Below are positions 1-11,079 of a stretch of 64,000 nucleotides of DNA, one piece after another. Source of the stretch: Phyto melanocephala (Eukaryota > Arthropoda > Insecta > Diptera > Rhinophoridae); the NCBI GenBank assembly GCA_941918925.1, contig OW799233.1:58805841-58869840 (forward strand), read 5' to 3'. Position numbers and translations under genes: made by a program. The notes beneath the pieces were generated by a model that worked only from the letters and a program-made list of their open reading frames with translations, was not told the DNA's origin and ran no database searches. Position 1 is the stretch's first letter. Each line of letters opens with the position of its first letter.

Positions 1-142
1 CACATTTTTACAATAATGACTGCATCTTTCGAACACTTTTCATGTTTATTGTTTAAATTCTGTAAACGATATACATACATATATTCTTTACTGACAGAAC
101 TAAAGTATTAATAGTGCTGCAAATCGAGAAAAAATATATCCA

Positions 143-472
143 TTAGGTTTTCATTTTTATGATATGGTAATTCATTAATACGCAAGTTATTTCATCCTGC
201 ATACTTTTAAATTGGGACGTGACTGTTTCTAGGCAAGATACTCTTTCGCTGAATAGATTTATTTCATTTTTAATGTTGTTGAATCTCTTATCAAGTTCAT
301 TTAAGAGCTTCTCTCTATATTGACTGAGTTTGTTTTCCATGATTTTTTCAATTTGCTCTGTTAGTCGCTCAAATCTCCCATTCATCACTGTAAATAATTT
401 AAAATAGTTGCAGTCAGCATTGCCAGAATCTTTGGAGAGAAAATCATCACTTAGAGCAAAAAAATCATATTT
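143..472 (-). pseudogene. coiled-coil retroelement ORF1-like fragment
   Basis: An open minus-strand stretch reads MNGRFERLTEQIEKIMENKL then KRFNNIKNEINLFSERVSCL, a heptad-rich coiled coil. In feel it matches the N-terminal coiled coils of insect LINE ORF1-type proteins. The frame can be carried upstream of the Met (SDDFLSKDSGNADCNYFKL), so the start is not defined. No zinc knuckle or other domain follows, and the sequence decays into A-rich DNA at both ends. Origin is an inference; it could instead be an unrelated fragment. Confidence 0.35.
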
Positions 473-845
473 TTAAGAAAAAATCATCAAATTTTTTTTA
501 ATTCAAACATTACTACAAACGCAAAAAAAAAACAAAGAATTATTTAGAAAACTGTTTTCTTATTAGATAAGTTATCTAAAGCAAAAACTATATTAAATTC
601 ATACGAAAATACATACACATATTCTTATAGCAACTTGTGAATAAAATCAATTGACAGATACTCTGTACTACATTAATATACTCAAATGGCATATCTATCA
701 TACGAAATGTAGAAACATACATATAAAGAACTTAAATGTTTTAATATAAAAAAACAATCATACATTTAACAATTACATATGTATTAAAGTATGTATTTTA
801 GGAATAATCATTATTATAACATGTACAGAATAGATTTCATATTTT
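473..845. other. A+T-rich DNA, no feature seen
   Basis: Low-complexity A/T-rich sequence with TACATA microsatellite-like stretches; no coding potential, RNA fold or terminal repeat was recognised. Confidence 0.5.
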
Positions 846-1213
846 TATAACCTTCACACAGTAAAAAAGGGTACATATAGGTTTGTCATTCCGTGTGAAA
901 TTTCTACAATTTTGATTTCCGATCCCATAAAGTATATATTTTCTGAAAGGTTATGAATAGGGGAGTCGATTAAGCCCTGTCAGTCTGTCCGTCTGACCGT
1001 CTGTCCGTGTGTATGTTGAAATCAACTTTTTGAAGCCCCCCGACATCGCTTGGACTCGGGTGAGATATTAAAATATCAGAAATATTCGGGAGTAGATCAG
1101 AAACATCGGTATATAACCAACTGAGATATGAGCAAAAAACCACGGCCACCTCGTTTATTTTTAACACAACAACAACATACATACATACATACATACATAC
1201 AAACGTGATATAC

Positions 1214-1251
1214 TGGTTAGAGTAAACGTGGCATCGAATCCCAGATGAGCC
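1214..1251 (+). other. tRNA-like box A/box B module in repeat B
   Basis: TGGTTAGAGTAA resembles a Pol III A box. GCATCGAATCCC is close to the B-box consensus GGTTCGANTCC, and the copies in the other two repeat B elements read GGATCGAATCC. Only five bases separate the two, as if an anticodon arm had been lost. It is followed by GAGCC and then a homopolymer tract. Equivalents are at 29485-29526 and 53803-53844. Confidence 0.4.
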
Positions 1252-1420
1252 AAAAAAAAACTTTTTTTTATATCTTTTTTATTTTTTTATTTTTTATTTT
1301 TGTTTTTTTTTTATTTTTTATTAATTATTTATATTTTTTTATTTTTTTTTTTAATTTTTTTCTAAATTTCTTTTTATATCTTGTTTTAATTTTTTCAATT
1401 TTTTTTTACGAAAATTATAA
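1248..1420. repeat. poly-T/A-rich low-complexity tract
   Basis: Nearly pure T with scattered A; homologous to the A-rich tracts of the other repeat B copies. The Phe-rich open frame across it is an artefact of composition. Confidence 0.85.
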
Positions 1421-1501
1421 TTTTACAATGGGATGCTTTTATATATGTATGTATGTTTTTTATATATGAATGTACATATTTCATATGAGATGAATGGTGA
1501 T

Positions 1502-2796
1502 TAGGGTTTGGGATTTCCCGGTCTTTTTATATTCCCGGGAAACGGGAATTAAAAAATCGTCTTCCCGGGAATTCCCGGGATTCCCGAAAATAATATTTCT
1601 TTTAAAATAAATAATATTTGTTAACTTTAAAATCACGATTTAGTTAATAATTCATTGTTTTAGAAGTAGTTTATTTTCCATTAGAGTCCTTATTGTGTCA
1701 GCATTACATCTTCCGGAAATATAAACTAAACCCAAATTATAAAAACAATTACTGCCATGTTAACGGTTATTAAAATATCTTTTTTGGGCAACACTACTCC
1801 ACTCGTCTGATACAAGAGCAAACCTCAAATTGTCGCAAATTTGACTCGATATTGTTTTCACCGTCGTATTTTTAACGGCGTTGTAATATTTTATTACAAT
1901 GTTTTTAGCATCAGTTTTATATTTTGGTAACGTCATATTTTTACTAAAAAAACGTTGACAAATAAAATAACCTTGTGTAATTGTTTGAATAGATATTCCA
2001 TCGACTGGTGCTAATATTGAAACAATTTCTGGTAATGTTTGGGTGTCTAAAAAACTTTTAATAGTGGAATTATTTTTTTTATTTGGTGCAGGTGTTGAAG
2101 AATCTTGTTTTGTGAACCAAGAGAAGGTGCCGTATGAGACGGCCCTTGAAGACTAACCTTTTCGGGCAAATATTACATTGTGCTGACTTGTCTACTTTTT
2201 GAAAATAGTTCCAAACTTCAGACATTTTGCTTCTAAACAAAGTGAATTTTCAAAAGAAGTATTATTACAACAATTCAATCATACATAGAAAATTTATACC
2301 TACAAATTCTGTGACCACTTTTAAAAAGAATTTGTACATACGATTATATTTATAAAAAAGAACCACGGAAACTACTGTTGGTTTTACGGTTGTTATAAAA
2401 AACATTTTTATACAAGAAAACATTTAATTATGTATGTATATAATTAATTCACTTGAAATTTATAAGCACTTATAAAATATAATTCCAGAAAGTCGTTAAC
2501 TTTGGCGTAAAATATTTTTGACCGATGATGTTTGTTTTTCTTTTACATATTCGTATTTGAGAAAAGTTGTAAATACTTACCAAACAAAAAACGCTAACAA
2601 ATTAAAAACCTTACTTTTTATTCAAATATTCTTTAAATTTACCAAAACAGATAAGAAATTAAAAATAAAATTAAATATATTTCCTAATATACTACATATT
2701 TTTTATTTCCCGTTTTCCCGGGAATAAGAGCAAAATTTTCCCGGAAATTTTAAGTGGTTCATTCCCCGCCCGGGAATTCCCGGTTCCCAAACCCTA
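1502..2796 (-). mobile_element. hAT-superfamily transposon, deletion derivative
   Basis: Starts TAGGGTTTGGG and ends CCCAAACCCTA, with further CCCGGGA motifs just inside both ends. It is flanked by an exact 8-bp duplication ATGGTGAT (1494-1501 and 2797-2804), the hallmark of hAT insertion. 1,295 bp, inserted into repeat B. It still carries the 5' third of a transposase on the minus strand (see 1640-2225) but not the rest of the catalytic domain, so it is non-autonomous. Confidence 0.85.
1640..2225 (-). pseudogene. hAT transposase, N-terminal part, frameshifted
   Basis: From ATG at 2225 the reading MSEVWNYFQKVDKSAQCNIC then RHLLLVH is a BED-type zinc finger (W, C-x2-C, HL, H). After a stop near 2090 and frame changes, the same strand gives ITQGYFICQRFFSKN, KYYNAVKN, then LRFALVSDEWSSVAQKRYFN and NLGLVYISG. 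DEW is the motif that carries the first catalytic Asp of hAT transposases. Several stops; the C-terminal catalytic and dimerisation regions are absent. Not functional. Confidence 0.75.
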
Positions 2797-2886
2797 ATGG
2801 TGATACAAACAATTGTTATTGCATGACTACACGTTGTGAAGGGTATATAAAATTCGGCACGGCCGAATATAGCACTCTTACTTGTT

Positions 2887-3189
2887 AATATATATTTTTG
2901 GATTTTTTGAATTCGTTTTTGTTTTATTTAAAATTTTTCTATTTTAAATATTTTAATTTTGTAGAATATTTTTAACATAATAATTAAACCAAAAGCAGAG
3001 AGACCACGAAAATCACGTCCGCACTCATTAATATTTCCCAAATTCTTATTCTTTATTATTTTAAAAAACTAATGAATATTTAAAAAAAAATATTGTTTTA
3101 TTATTTTTTTGTTTTGACATTTGTTAGAAACCTACATACATACATATATATGCAAAATTTTATTTTCTAATACATTTAATTTTACGCTT
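2887..3189. other. A+T-rich spacer
   Basis: No coding, terminal-repeat or RNA signal recognised between repeat B and repeat A. Confidence 0.4.
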
Positions 3190-5575
3190 TTAAGAGCTTT
3201 TAAATTTTATTGACAGCAGAACATGTGAGAAGCGGGCGTTAAAGTTGGCGTGTCAAAGAAATTTCTGATAATGAATAAAGATATTTTTTTATTAAAAAGT
3301 CCTTTAATATTCCACAAGTTTTGTTCCGCTAGAGAAATTACATAAATTAACGGCTACACGTTATATGGTAGTTAGGCGTTAAAGTGGGCGTGTCACCTTC
3401 ATCATCTAGTATTATAATGACATTGAATAGGAAGCTATATATCATCATCATCATACCTCTAATTCGGTCGGTTGTATGAGCTTTTAAATTTTACTGATGC
3501 ATTTCACAGAATATGTAAGAAGGTGGCGTTAAGTAGGCGTATCAAAGTAGTTTCTGCTAATAAATTCAATTTAGATATTTCGATGGCCTTTTATTCTTCC
3601 AAAATCTTTATCAATAGAGAAATAATATGAATTTAAGAGTGGGCGTGTCAACTTAATTTTCCGTCATTGCAAATCTATCGACCAAAAAGCAATGACTGCA
3701 AAAATTTCTCAAATTTTATCAGCTTTACGCCGCACAGTGAGACAACGCCGGCATTAAATACAAGGAGTAATTGCAGAGCTCTGAAATTTTGCACAGGTTA
3801 CTTTTGAGACAATTCCAGTTTAAAAAAAAAAATTAAGAAAATTCGCCCACTTTTACGCCCACCTCCCATACAATCGAAATTTGTAAAATGCCGTATTGTC
3901 CGTAATACTTAAGGGATAACTTTAAATTTTGGTATACTTGAATGTTATATTGTTACAAACATTATCGGAATAAAGTTTTGGACTTTGGCCCACTTTTACC
4001 CCCACCCCCCCCCATACAACCTCAACATAAAAAGTGCCATATTTTCTAAAATATTTTAGGTACAATCTTCAAATTTGATATTATTATTTATATAATTTAA
4101 AATGTTTCATGCAAAAATTACAATAACACGCCCACTCTTACACCCACTTCCCATTAAAATGCAATAAAAAAGAACAATTTTTTTCATTCTATCAATAATT
4201 TTTTAATATCATCATGGTGTTCTAATTTTTTCAATATCTTTATTGCTATCGATCCAAATATCAGAAATTGCACTATAAAAAATTATTGAATTATCCATGA
4301 CCTTGTAAACTTTTTTTAACACTTTATATAAACTTGTATAAACTTGCACTCTCAAATATGTAGATTGTGAATTAAACATATACATAATTGTAATTACCGT
4401 TTATTGATCAATAATATTTAAAACAACAACAATGTAATATTTTTTTACAGTTTGTTTTTAAAAAGTTTGTGAGCACAATATAAAATATCAAACAAACAAT
4501 TAAAAAAAAATTAAAAATTTGTAAACATGCTATTGCATGCTAACATATGTACATACGTATAGCGACAAAATGTGCACGTTGCGTATTTTTTGTAGTTTTT
4601 TGTATGTTTAAAGTACTTTTGCAAACTTTTGCTATATGTCCTCTACTTTAAATGAAAGCTGAGACTTCAATCTTTCATTTGATATAAGTCTGCACCTAGG
4701 GCGAGGGGCTGCTCTATATTTCCTAGTCCATTGAAAATGCAAAATGTTAAATTTTTACACCACAATTCTGTTGTAAAGAAATTTTTTTTTGTGTTTCTTT
4801 TTTTAAATTTATTTTTTTATCTACTCATTCTACAACAACTAAATTAATTAAAAAAATACTTTAAGGTTATATTTATTATGTATTTTTTTTATTGATAAGC
4901 TTTTGAATATTACATATTGAACCAACATATTTCAAGCGCGTTAGCATACCTCAACTTTGACTTGCTCTAGACCAAAAAGTAATGAAGTTATGAATCTCAA
5001 ATTTCAGGGAATTGTTACTCATATATCTGTTTATATACTGTGAAAATTTCATCCAAATTGGACGACACGCCAAAAACTATTTTTTGCCGCTGTTACTTTA
5101 GAGCTGTCTCACTGTGCGCCGTTTTAAATTTTAAGTAGACTTGAAAAGACACTGCGCGGTATACATTTTCGTACATTTTGATCTACAACATTCCTCGTAA
5201 TGTTTAGATTTGAGCATTTTTAAGGGTAAGATATTGTTTTTTACTCAGGAAATAAACATTTAAAATTTTATCGCTCCACGTCATTGCATTTAGACATGAC
5301 GTATGTTGATGTTAGAAAGACATTGTTTTTTTACCTGGTCTTACGTTACGACCTAAAACTCTCCTCTTAATATACTGATTAAGCCCATTTTCAATACCAA
5401 ACAAATCTTGTCTATAAGAAACATTCTGGCACCCTAAAATAATTTGAGCTCCTTAACTTTTTCAGTTCAAGCTCTATTGTGCTTTCAACAGACGGACGGA
5501 CGGACATAGCTAGATCGTCATAATTAATTAATACTATGATTCCCTAATTCAAATTTCATTGAATTGTAACATATA
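3190..5575 (+). mobile_element. dispersed repeat A, copy 1 (interrupted)
   Basis: Non-coding repeat recognised by recurring segments: GGGCGTTAAAGTGGGCGTGTC, GACCAAAAAGCAATG, CGTCATTGCATTTAGACA, and CGGACATAGCTAGATCG near one end. The same order recurs at 7546-9567 and 11080-11745, and in reverse at 18493-21075. Here it is split by the Transib-like element at 3733. I do not know its class; no ORF is conserved between copies. Confidence 0.65.
3733..5116. mobile_element. Transib-like non-autonomous DNA transposon
   Basis: The termini are perfect inverted 12-mers, CACAGTGAGACA ... TGTCTCACTGTG, bounded by an exact 5-bp duplication CGCCG (3728-3732, 5117-5121). Transib elements are known for CACWRTG-type ends, 5-bp duplications and G/C-rich targets. 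The first seven bases equal the V(D)J RSS heptamer. Read inward from the right end, 23 bases after the heptamer comes A-rich CAAAAAATA, a nonamer-like spacing. 1,384 bp with no transposase. Assignment rests on termini and duplication only. Confidence 0.65.
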
Positions 5576-5607
5576 CATACGTATAGGAATTTTAAATTAC
5601 ATAGTAG

Positions 5608-5680
5608 TATACCGATAAAGAGTGCTGATGATGAAATCGTAGCTGGTTTCGAAAATGCATTTCACTCGGCTAATATCGAA
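5608..5680 (+). repeat. conserved short module, copy 1
   Basis: The segment GTGCTGATGATGAAATCGTA / GCTGGTTTCGAAAATGCA recurs almost unchanged, inverted, at 49829-49897 while its surroundings do not match. Possibly the conserved core of a SINE or other short element. Confidence 0.55.
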
Positions 5681-5859
5681 AATAATTTTAAAATAATATT
5701 CCTTGAAAATTATTGCAATTTAATTAATTTTAATTATAAAAATTAAATAATAGAATAAATGAACTTAAGCCACAATAAAAATGATTAAAATTTAATATGT
5801 AGAAACGTTCGAATAAAATATTAATATAAACTTTTCTAATATTATTTAATGGGACACAA

Positions 5860-6570
5860 TTTTATCATTACGATTGCCTAATAGCGTATGGACAATTATT
5901 TAGGCGACATTTTTGGAAACTTTTAGGGGGACAAAAAAGGTAAAAATAAAGAACTTCCGGAAAATGTATGTAATTCCTAATAAGACTGCCAATTTTCATA
6001 AAATATTTAATTGGGATTTTACTAGACATAAAAAATTATGTAATTTAGTAAAAATTGAAACACATTAATAACAGGGTAGAAAGGGAAAAATCGGGAAAAC
6101 AGTTTGGTACTTTTTAGAACGTAATTACTTTTATACGAAAAAGAGTAGAATTACTTTAAATCAAGTCTATTAAAATATTTTGTTACATAGATATTTGAAC
6201 ATTTTAAACTTGAAATTTATACGTTGATATGGAAAACACAAACAAAGGTACTTTTCTGTTTTTTGGGTACTTTTTGTACTGCGTTTATGAAGCTAAATTT
6301 ATGACACTACTTTTGATCCGAGCTAAGGCTGAAAATGTTATGGACGACCGCAAAGGTACTTTTTCGCACTTTAATGCTACTTTTTGTATTTTCTACGTTC
6401 ATGCAGTTAGAATTGTAAAATAGAGGAAAATTAATTCTTGGTAAGGCTGAAAATCAAAAAGGTATTTTTTCTATTTTCTGATACTTTTTGAATTTTTAAA
6501 CGTTTGCGAAGCTACAATGTCGAAATTAGTGACTCTTGATACGAGATGAGACTGAAAATGAAATGTACAA
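5860..6570 (+). repeat. diverged relatives of the 118-bp tandem repeat
   Basis: 5880-6130 parallels 59500-59760 (shared ATTTTTGGAAACTTTT, CCGGAAAATGTATGTAAT), and 6227-6570 holds about three degenerate units with GGTACTTTT, TTTTTGTATTTTCTACGTT and GCTGAAAATGTTATGG motifs. This looks like an older, unexpanded copy of the element whose array fills 59.9-64 kb. The short ORFs here are by-products. Confidence 0.6.
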
Positions 6571-6861
6571 TAAGAGTGCTATATTTGGGAAGTGGGAATA
6601 TGGGAAAAATCAGAGGCAGTCGTGTTTTTTTGCTCATATATCAGAAAGTTAAGGGGCTATTGTGCTATGGGGTCGGAAATGAAGATTGTAGAAATTACAA
6701 ACGGAATGACCAAGCTATATATACCCTTGTGCACCACAGGTGAAAGGTATAAAAACAAGTTGTCATAAATTTAACAAAAAAATATTTGGTAATTAAATAA
6801 ATAACTTGAGAATTCAATAAATAGTAAGAACTGCGCTATCGAAGTAGCGGGTAATACGCTA

Positions 6862-7120
6862 GTATATATCTGTGGCTTGGAGCTAAAAGGGCCAATGTCA
6901 AAATATTTACTTTTGAGAAAATTAGAATTTAACTTTTATAGGTGCTTTAATAGTGACATTGGCCAGCATTTTATTTATGAAGCTGTTCTGGGTTAATTAT
7001 GACTTTAGCTGTTTCACCATAATGAAATAGAGCAAGAAAACAAATCTAATGCAATGATTAACTCAAAAGAGCAAAAAAGTGACATTGGCACTTTTAGCTC
7101 CAAGCCACAGATATATACAT
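6862..7120. mobile_element. MITE with ~40-bp terminal inverted repeats
   Basis: The left end GTATATATCTGTGGCTTGG followed by AGCTAAAAGGGCCAATGTCA is matched in reverse complement at 7081-7120 with two differences. 259 bp, non-coding. TA-rich flanks suit a Tc1/mariner-type TA target, but the exact boundary within the TATATA run is ambiguous. Confidence 0.8.
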
Positions 7121-7320
7121 ATGTTACTGTGGTAACAGTCATTACAAAACGACTGCCATATTCATAAGCTTTCAGAAATTAATATTGTAGAAATTACAGA
7201 CTAAGAGATAAAGCTATACATATCACCTTAGCACCAAATGTTAAGAGTATAAAAATATTCTCCGTCAATATTCTCACACAATTAAAATGTCAAGTTCCAT
7301 ATAGAGTGTAAATAATTCCA

Positions 7321-7545
7321 TATAGCATATAAATTTAAATAGTATTAATATCAAATGAAAGAGATTGACCAGTATAATACAGTAAATTATGAAAAAGTTG
7401 AAAATCCAAGATGGCGTTCAAACCAAAACAGCGAATATCTTTTTTCTTGACTGCATCAATGTGGTTAGCAAGTGAAAGGGCTTGACAAGTAGAATACCGT
7501 TAATTATAAACATTCAAAATCAAAGATTACGCCATCTAGTCAATG
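7321..7545 (+). repeat. dispersed repeat C, partial copy
   Basis: Motifs TATCAAATGAAAGAGATTGA, AGTATAATACAGTAAATTAT and AAAATCCAAGATGGCGT recur at about 50930-51255 and 55640-56518. Non-coding, class unknown. Confidence 0.55.
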
Positions 7546-9567
7546 TCGTCCTTTTAGTTTCTGCTAATAAATTTAATTTAGATATTTCAACATAGTCCTT
7601 AATTTTTCCAAGAATTTTGTCCCTAGAGAAATTATATGACTTTAAGAAACACCGTTATATGGCACAACAATGACATTAACTAGAAGATAATGTAAAAAGG
7701 GGGCGTTAGGGTAGGCGTGTCAAAGTTATTTCTGCTAATGAATACAACTTACGTATTTCAAAATAGTACTTTATTCTTCCAAAATCTTTATTCATAGAGA
7801 AATAATATGAATTTGAGATAAAACGTTATATGGGAGGTGGGCGTAAAAGTGAACATGTCATATTTATTTACTGTAAGTACAAAGCCTTTGACCAAAAAGC
7901 AATGTTTGCAAAATTTGAGAATTGTACATCTGATTTTGACAGTTTTATTAGGTTTTAAATTTTAAATATACCGAAAAATAACTGTGCGGTATAAATTTTC
8001 ATACATTTTGAAAACCTTGTGTATAAGAAATATTCTGGCAAAATTTGAGCCCCCTAACTTATGGCTCCACGAAAAGCCACCCAATGAAATAACGCCTAGG
8101 AAACAACCCCCAATGAAGTAAACCCCAAAAAATTGGAAATAACACCCAAAAACAGTAAATGAAATAACATCGAAAAATAAATGAAATAACCCCCAAAGCG
8201 AAAACGAAACAATCCCCAATATTTGGGAGTTATTTCATAATGAAAATGAAATAACCCCCAATGAAATAAACCCCATCAGCAACAAAAATGAAATTATGCC
8301 CAAAATTCATAAAAGAGTCAGTTTCATGAAGTCAATATGGACCAACAGCAAAATCGCAAATTTATTGATATAAATCGTGTGGAGGCCCGCAGGCGTCTTC
8401 ATCATAATAAGGATATATGCAACTTTGAAAGTGTGCCAGCATTCATAATCATTTTTTTTTGGTGAAAGAACATACAAAGCTCGTTTAATAGTGACTACTT
8501 TTGGTTTTGTAAGTGGACTCAGTCCAGTGCAGTTATTTTCCCTTATACGATGGAAGCAATTTCAGATCAGTCACCAACTTTCGAATGGCTTAAAAATCCA
8601 ACTCATGGGAGACGTTATTATAGTTACAATATTGTAAAGAAGGCAGTAATTTTCTGTAATGGAGATGTGAGGAAGTATGGACAACGAATTGTTTAATATT
8701 TCCAATATATTTATTTTTGAACCCCAACTACCAAAAAATTATTTTCATGTTCATACATAAATAATAAACTTAATACATTATACGTAAGAAATGGTAAAAA
8801 AAACAAAATGGTTGCTCATGAATTCAAGATGGAGAAAATATAGGTTGTATGTATAAATGCTGCCAGTTGGTTACACATTGTTGTTATGTACCGCCTCACT
8901 GCTTGGCAGAAGTGGAACCAACAACCGTCCGTAAACTAATTTCGTAGTCTGTCACGAAGGTCGCACCATCCAAATCCAGAACTTTATCATTTATGTATTT
9001 GAAAAGATATTGTAATATATTCACAGGCTAAAAGTTTTCTTGTAAAAGGCCTATTTTTATACAATTTATTTACAAACACCCCCAAAAACCAACAGCTTTA
9101 AAAATGAGATAACCCCCGAATACAAAATGAAAGATCACCCAAATTATACACGCTATGAAACAAGCCCCGAATTTTAAAAATTTGTTGGGTGTTATTTCAT
9201 TGGAGATTATTTCATAATTTGAAAACCCCAAATGAGAAATGAAATAATTTCCAATAAAACTGAAAAACGGCCCAAAAAAATTGGGAGTTATTTTATATGA
9301 AATAACACCCAAAAATGTATGGAAAAAATTTGGAGAATATTTCATTTCTCGTTTGGCGTTATTTCATTGGGGGGCTTTCGTGGAGCCCAACTTATTCGGT
9401 CCGACCTCTATCGTGCTTTTAACAGACGGACAGGCGGACGGACATAGCTAGATCAATATAAAATGAAACCCCAATTCAGAATATATGTATATACTTTCGA
9501 TGTGTTACAAACGGAATGAGAAAATTAATATACCACCACCATTTTTTCGGTGGCGGGTATAAAAGGA
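7546..9567 (+). mobile_element. dispersed repeat A, copy 2 (interrupted)
   Basis: Same segment order as the other repeat A copies, ending CGGTGGCGGGTATAAAAGG. Interrupted at 8062 by a foldback element; the flanking halves join at AACTTATTCGGTCC, matching the uninterrupted AACTTTTTCTG in copy 3. Confidence 0.65.
8062..9388. mobile_element. foldback-type element
   Basis: Ends TGGCTCCACGAAAAGCCACC ... GGGGGGCTTTCGTGGAGCCC are inverted repeats flanked by AACTTA (8056-8061, 9389-9394). Inside each end, CCCAATGAAATAA-like motifs repeat many times (8080-8290 and, inverted, 9070-9370), a typical foldback organisation. The middle (about 8290-9060) is not repetitive and holds short unrecognised frames, e.g. 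one starting MDQQQNRKFIDINRVEARRR at 8337 and one starting MEAISDQSPTFEWLKNPTHG at 8550. Function unknown. Confidence 0.75.
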
Positions 9568-9578
9568 TTATTTTACCA

Positions 9579-9680
9579 GTGGCTCAATTCACGTTCTGTG
9601 AAATGAAAACTTTTTGTGTGTCATATCATACCATTTACTGAACAACAACTTTTTATTTCACTGAAGGATAATTGAGCCCC
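9579..9680. repeat. short inverted-repeat element
   Basis: GTGGCTCAATT ... GTGAAATGAAAAC pairs with the reverse of TTTTATTTCACTGAAGG ... AATTGAGCCCC. About 100 bp, MITE-like; no clear target duplication. Confidence 0.4.
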
Positions 9681-10518
9681 AGGAGGTTGTAATAACGAAA
9701 AAAAAGTTTTAGTCACTTCATTGCTCACGTTGGCCAAAGTTATCTTTTACTAACATTAAATTTATAGGCGAGTTGTAATAATGGCCCTTAAAGTGTCTTG
9801 TAATCCGTATGTGGAAGTATTAATTATCTGGCAAACAATAAAATATTTTTTAATGTGGATTAAATGACTTCTTTGATTACTAAAAAATTCATAATTTTTC
9901 TTGAACTGTAGTCCCCTTAGGTTTGACCATTTCACATTCTTTTGTGATTTTGAATCCACTTCAGCAAATGATAATTAAAATTTAGGACAAAACGACCCTT
10001 TTAGACACCTTGTGTATTTATATATTTTTATTAAAAAAAAAAATAAACAAGATAGTAACACAAAACCATAGCTGTTAAGTGATGTTTTGCATAATTTATA
10101 ATTAATTACGACTACAAATGATTTAAATACTCGTGTAATGAGAATTACTTGTAATTACGATAAATAATCAAAAGTAATAGAGATGTAATTCAACCTCAAT
10201 TAAAAAATTACTTTGATCCTTTTTGATTATTTTGTATTGTATCAAAAGGAATAAAAAGTAGTCAGATTATTCTGGATTGTTTTATTACTTTATGGAAGTG
10301 CTATCTAAAATAATGCCAATCATTTTTTTATTATTTATAATCATTATTAATTTATAAGCAAGAACTGCGACAACGTCAAATTTATCGAAATTGCACTAAA
10401 ACAAACGTTACAAAACTAAAAACACATTGCCAAAAAATATATGCGATACACTGCGTCTGTCTACGAGCAGTAGAACTTAAATATCGTAATATTGTTAAGA
10501 TGATAACTATGTAAATAC
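9681..10518. other. intronic or downstream A+T-rich DNA
   Basis: Left of exon j. I looked here for the missing C-terminal exon of the Unc13-4 gene and saw none. No transposon signature recognised. Confidence 0.4.
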
Positions 10519-10697
10519 CTGTATATTCTGGCCTCGATAATTCCATATGAATTTGTTCGTTCTCATTGGCCATCAAATCGGCAAACGTTATATAACATTC
10601 GGCGATATATTGATTGGTCATACCAAATAAATCTTTATCCTTAATGCTAAACAATATCAGACTGTTTTGTTTTTTAAGCTGTTCTTCCGTGAGTTTT
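10519..10697 (-). CDS. Unc13-4/BAIAP3-family protein, exon j (C2B, second part)
   Basis: 179 nt: one base completes an Ile codon from exon i, then 59 codons, then one base before GTATTTAC. Reads KLTEEQLKKQNSLILFSIKD, KDLFGMTNQYIAECYITFAD and LMANENEQIHMELSRPEYTG, i.e. the D-x-D loop strand and final strands of C2B. In this family a short C-terminal tail follows. I searched 1-10518 on the minus strand for it and found no convincing exon, so the terminal exon is probably beyond the left edge. The donor GTATTT is weak but the phase and homology boundary agree. Confidence 0.83.
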
Positions 10698-11079
10698 CTG
10701 AAAAAAAAGATAACACCAAATGAATACTTTTAAATACATATGTATCGATCCTAAAAATTAAAATTTCATTTTTATATTTTTTTTTTTTTTTCAAAGTACA
10801 AATCTATTTAATTTAATTTTATAATCGATCTTAGTATGTATGCCACTATTTATATTAACGAATTTAATTAAATAAATACATGTTTGTTACTACAAGTACA
10901 GTAGTTTCCGCTTAATTGATTCCCGCTTATTTGATCCAAAAAAGTTACACTGAAAATATTCAATATAAGTTTTATAGAAAAATTCCATTTAGCTGATAAA
11001 GATTAAGATCCATTAGCATTTCTTTGTGTAACTTTGGTTTGCATAGCATATGAAAGCTATATATGCGAAAATTCGTCAT

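Larger units (their letters stand above)
846..2886 (-). mobile_element. dispersed repeat B, copy 1 (interrupted by a hAT element)
   Basis: One of three long copies (others 29050-29913 and 53351-54213, opposite strand). Shared landmarks: a TGAAGGGTATA end, a segment with the TTGAAATCAACTTTTTGAAG and CTGTCCGTC motifs, a tRNA-like module, a long poly-T/A tract, and the end GCCGAATATAGCACTCTTAC. This copy is split at position 1502 by the hAT element, so its own length is about 0.75 kb. No protein is encoded and the class of the family is unknown to me. Confidence 0.7.

Noticed and set aside
1205..1252. A functional tRNA gene
   Set aside because: No acceptor pairing, no anticodon arm and only five bases between A-box- and B-box-like segments.
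1245..1469. Phe-rich frame, and the Lys-rich frame at 53445-53630
   Set aside because: Translations of poly-T/poly-A tracts.
7962..9345. Two minus-strand ORFs with Gly/Phe-rich repeats (7962-8219, 9070-9345)
   Set aside because: They translate the CCCAATGAAATAA repeats of the foldback arms.
1..10518. A terminal exon of the Unc13-4 gene in this interval
   Set aside because: Searched on the minus strand for the expected C-terminal tail after SRPEYTG; nothing convincing found.
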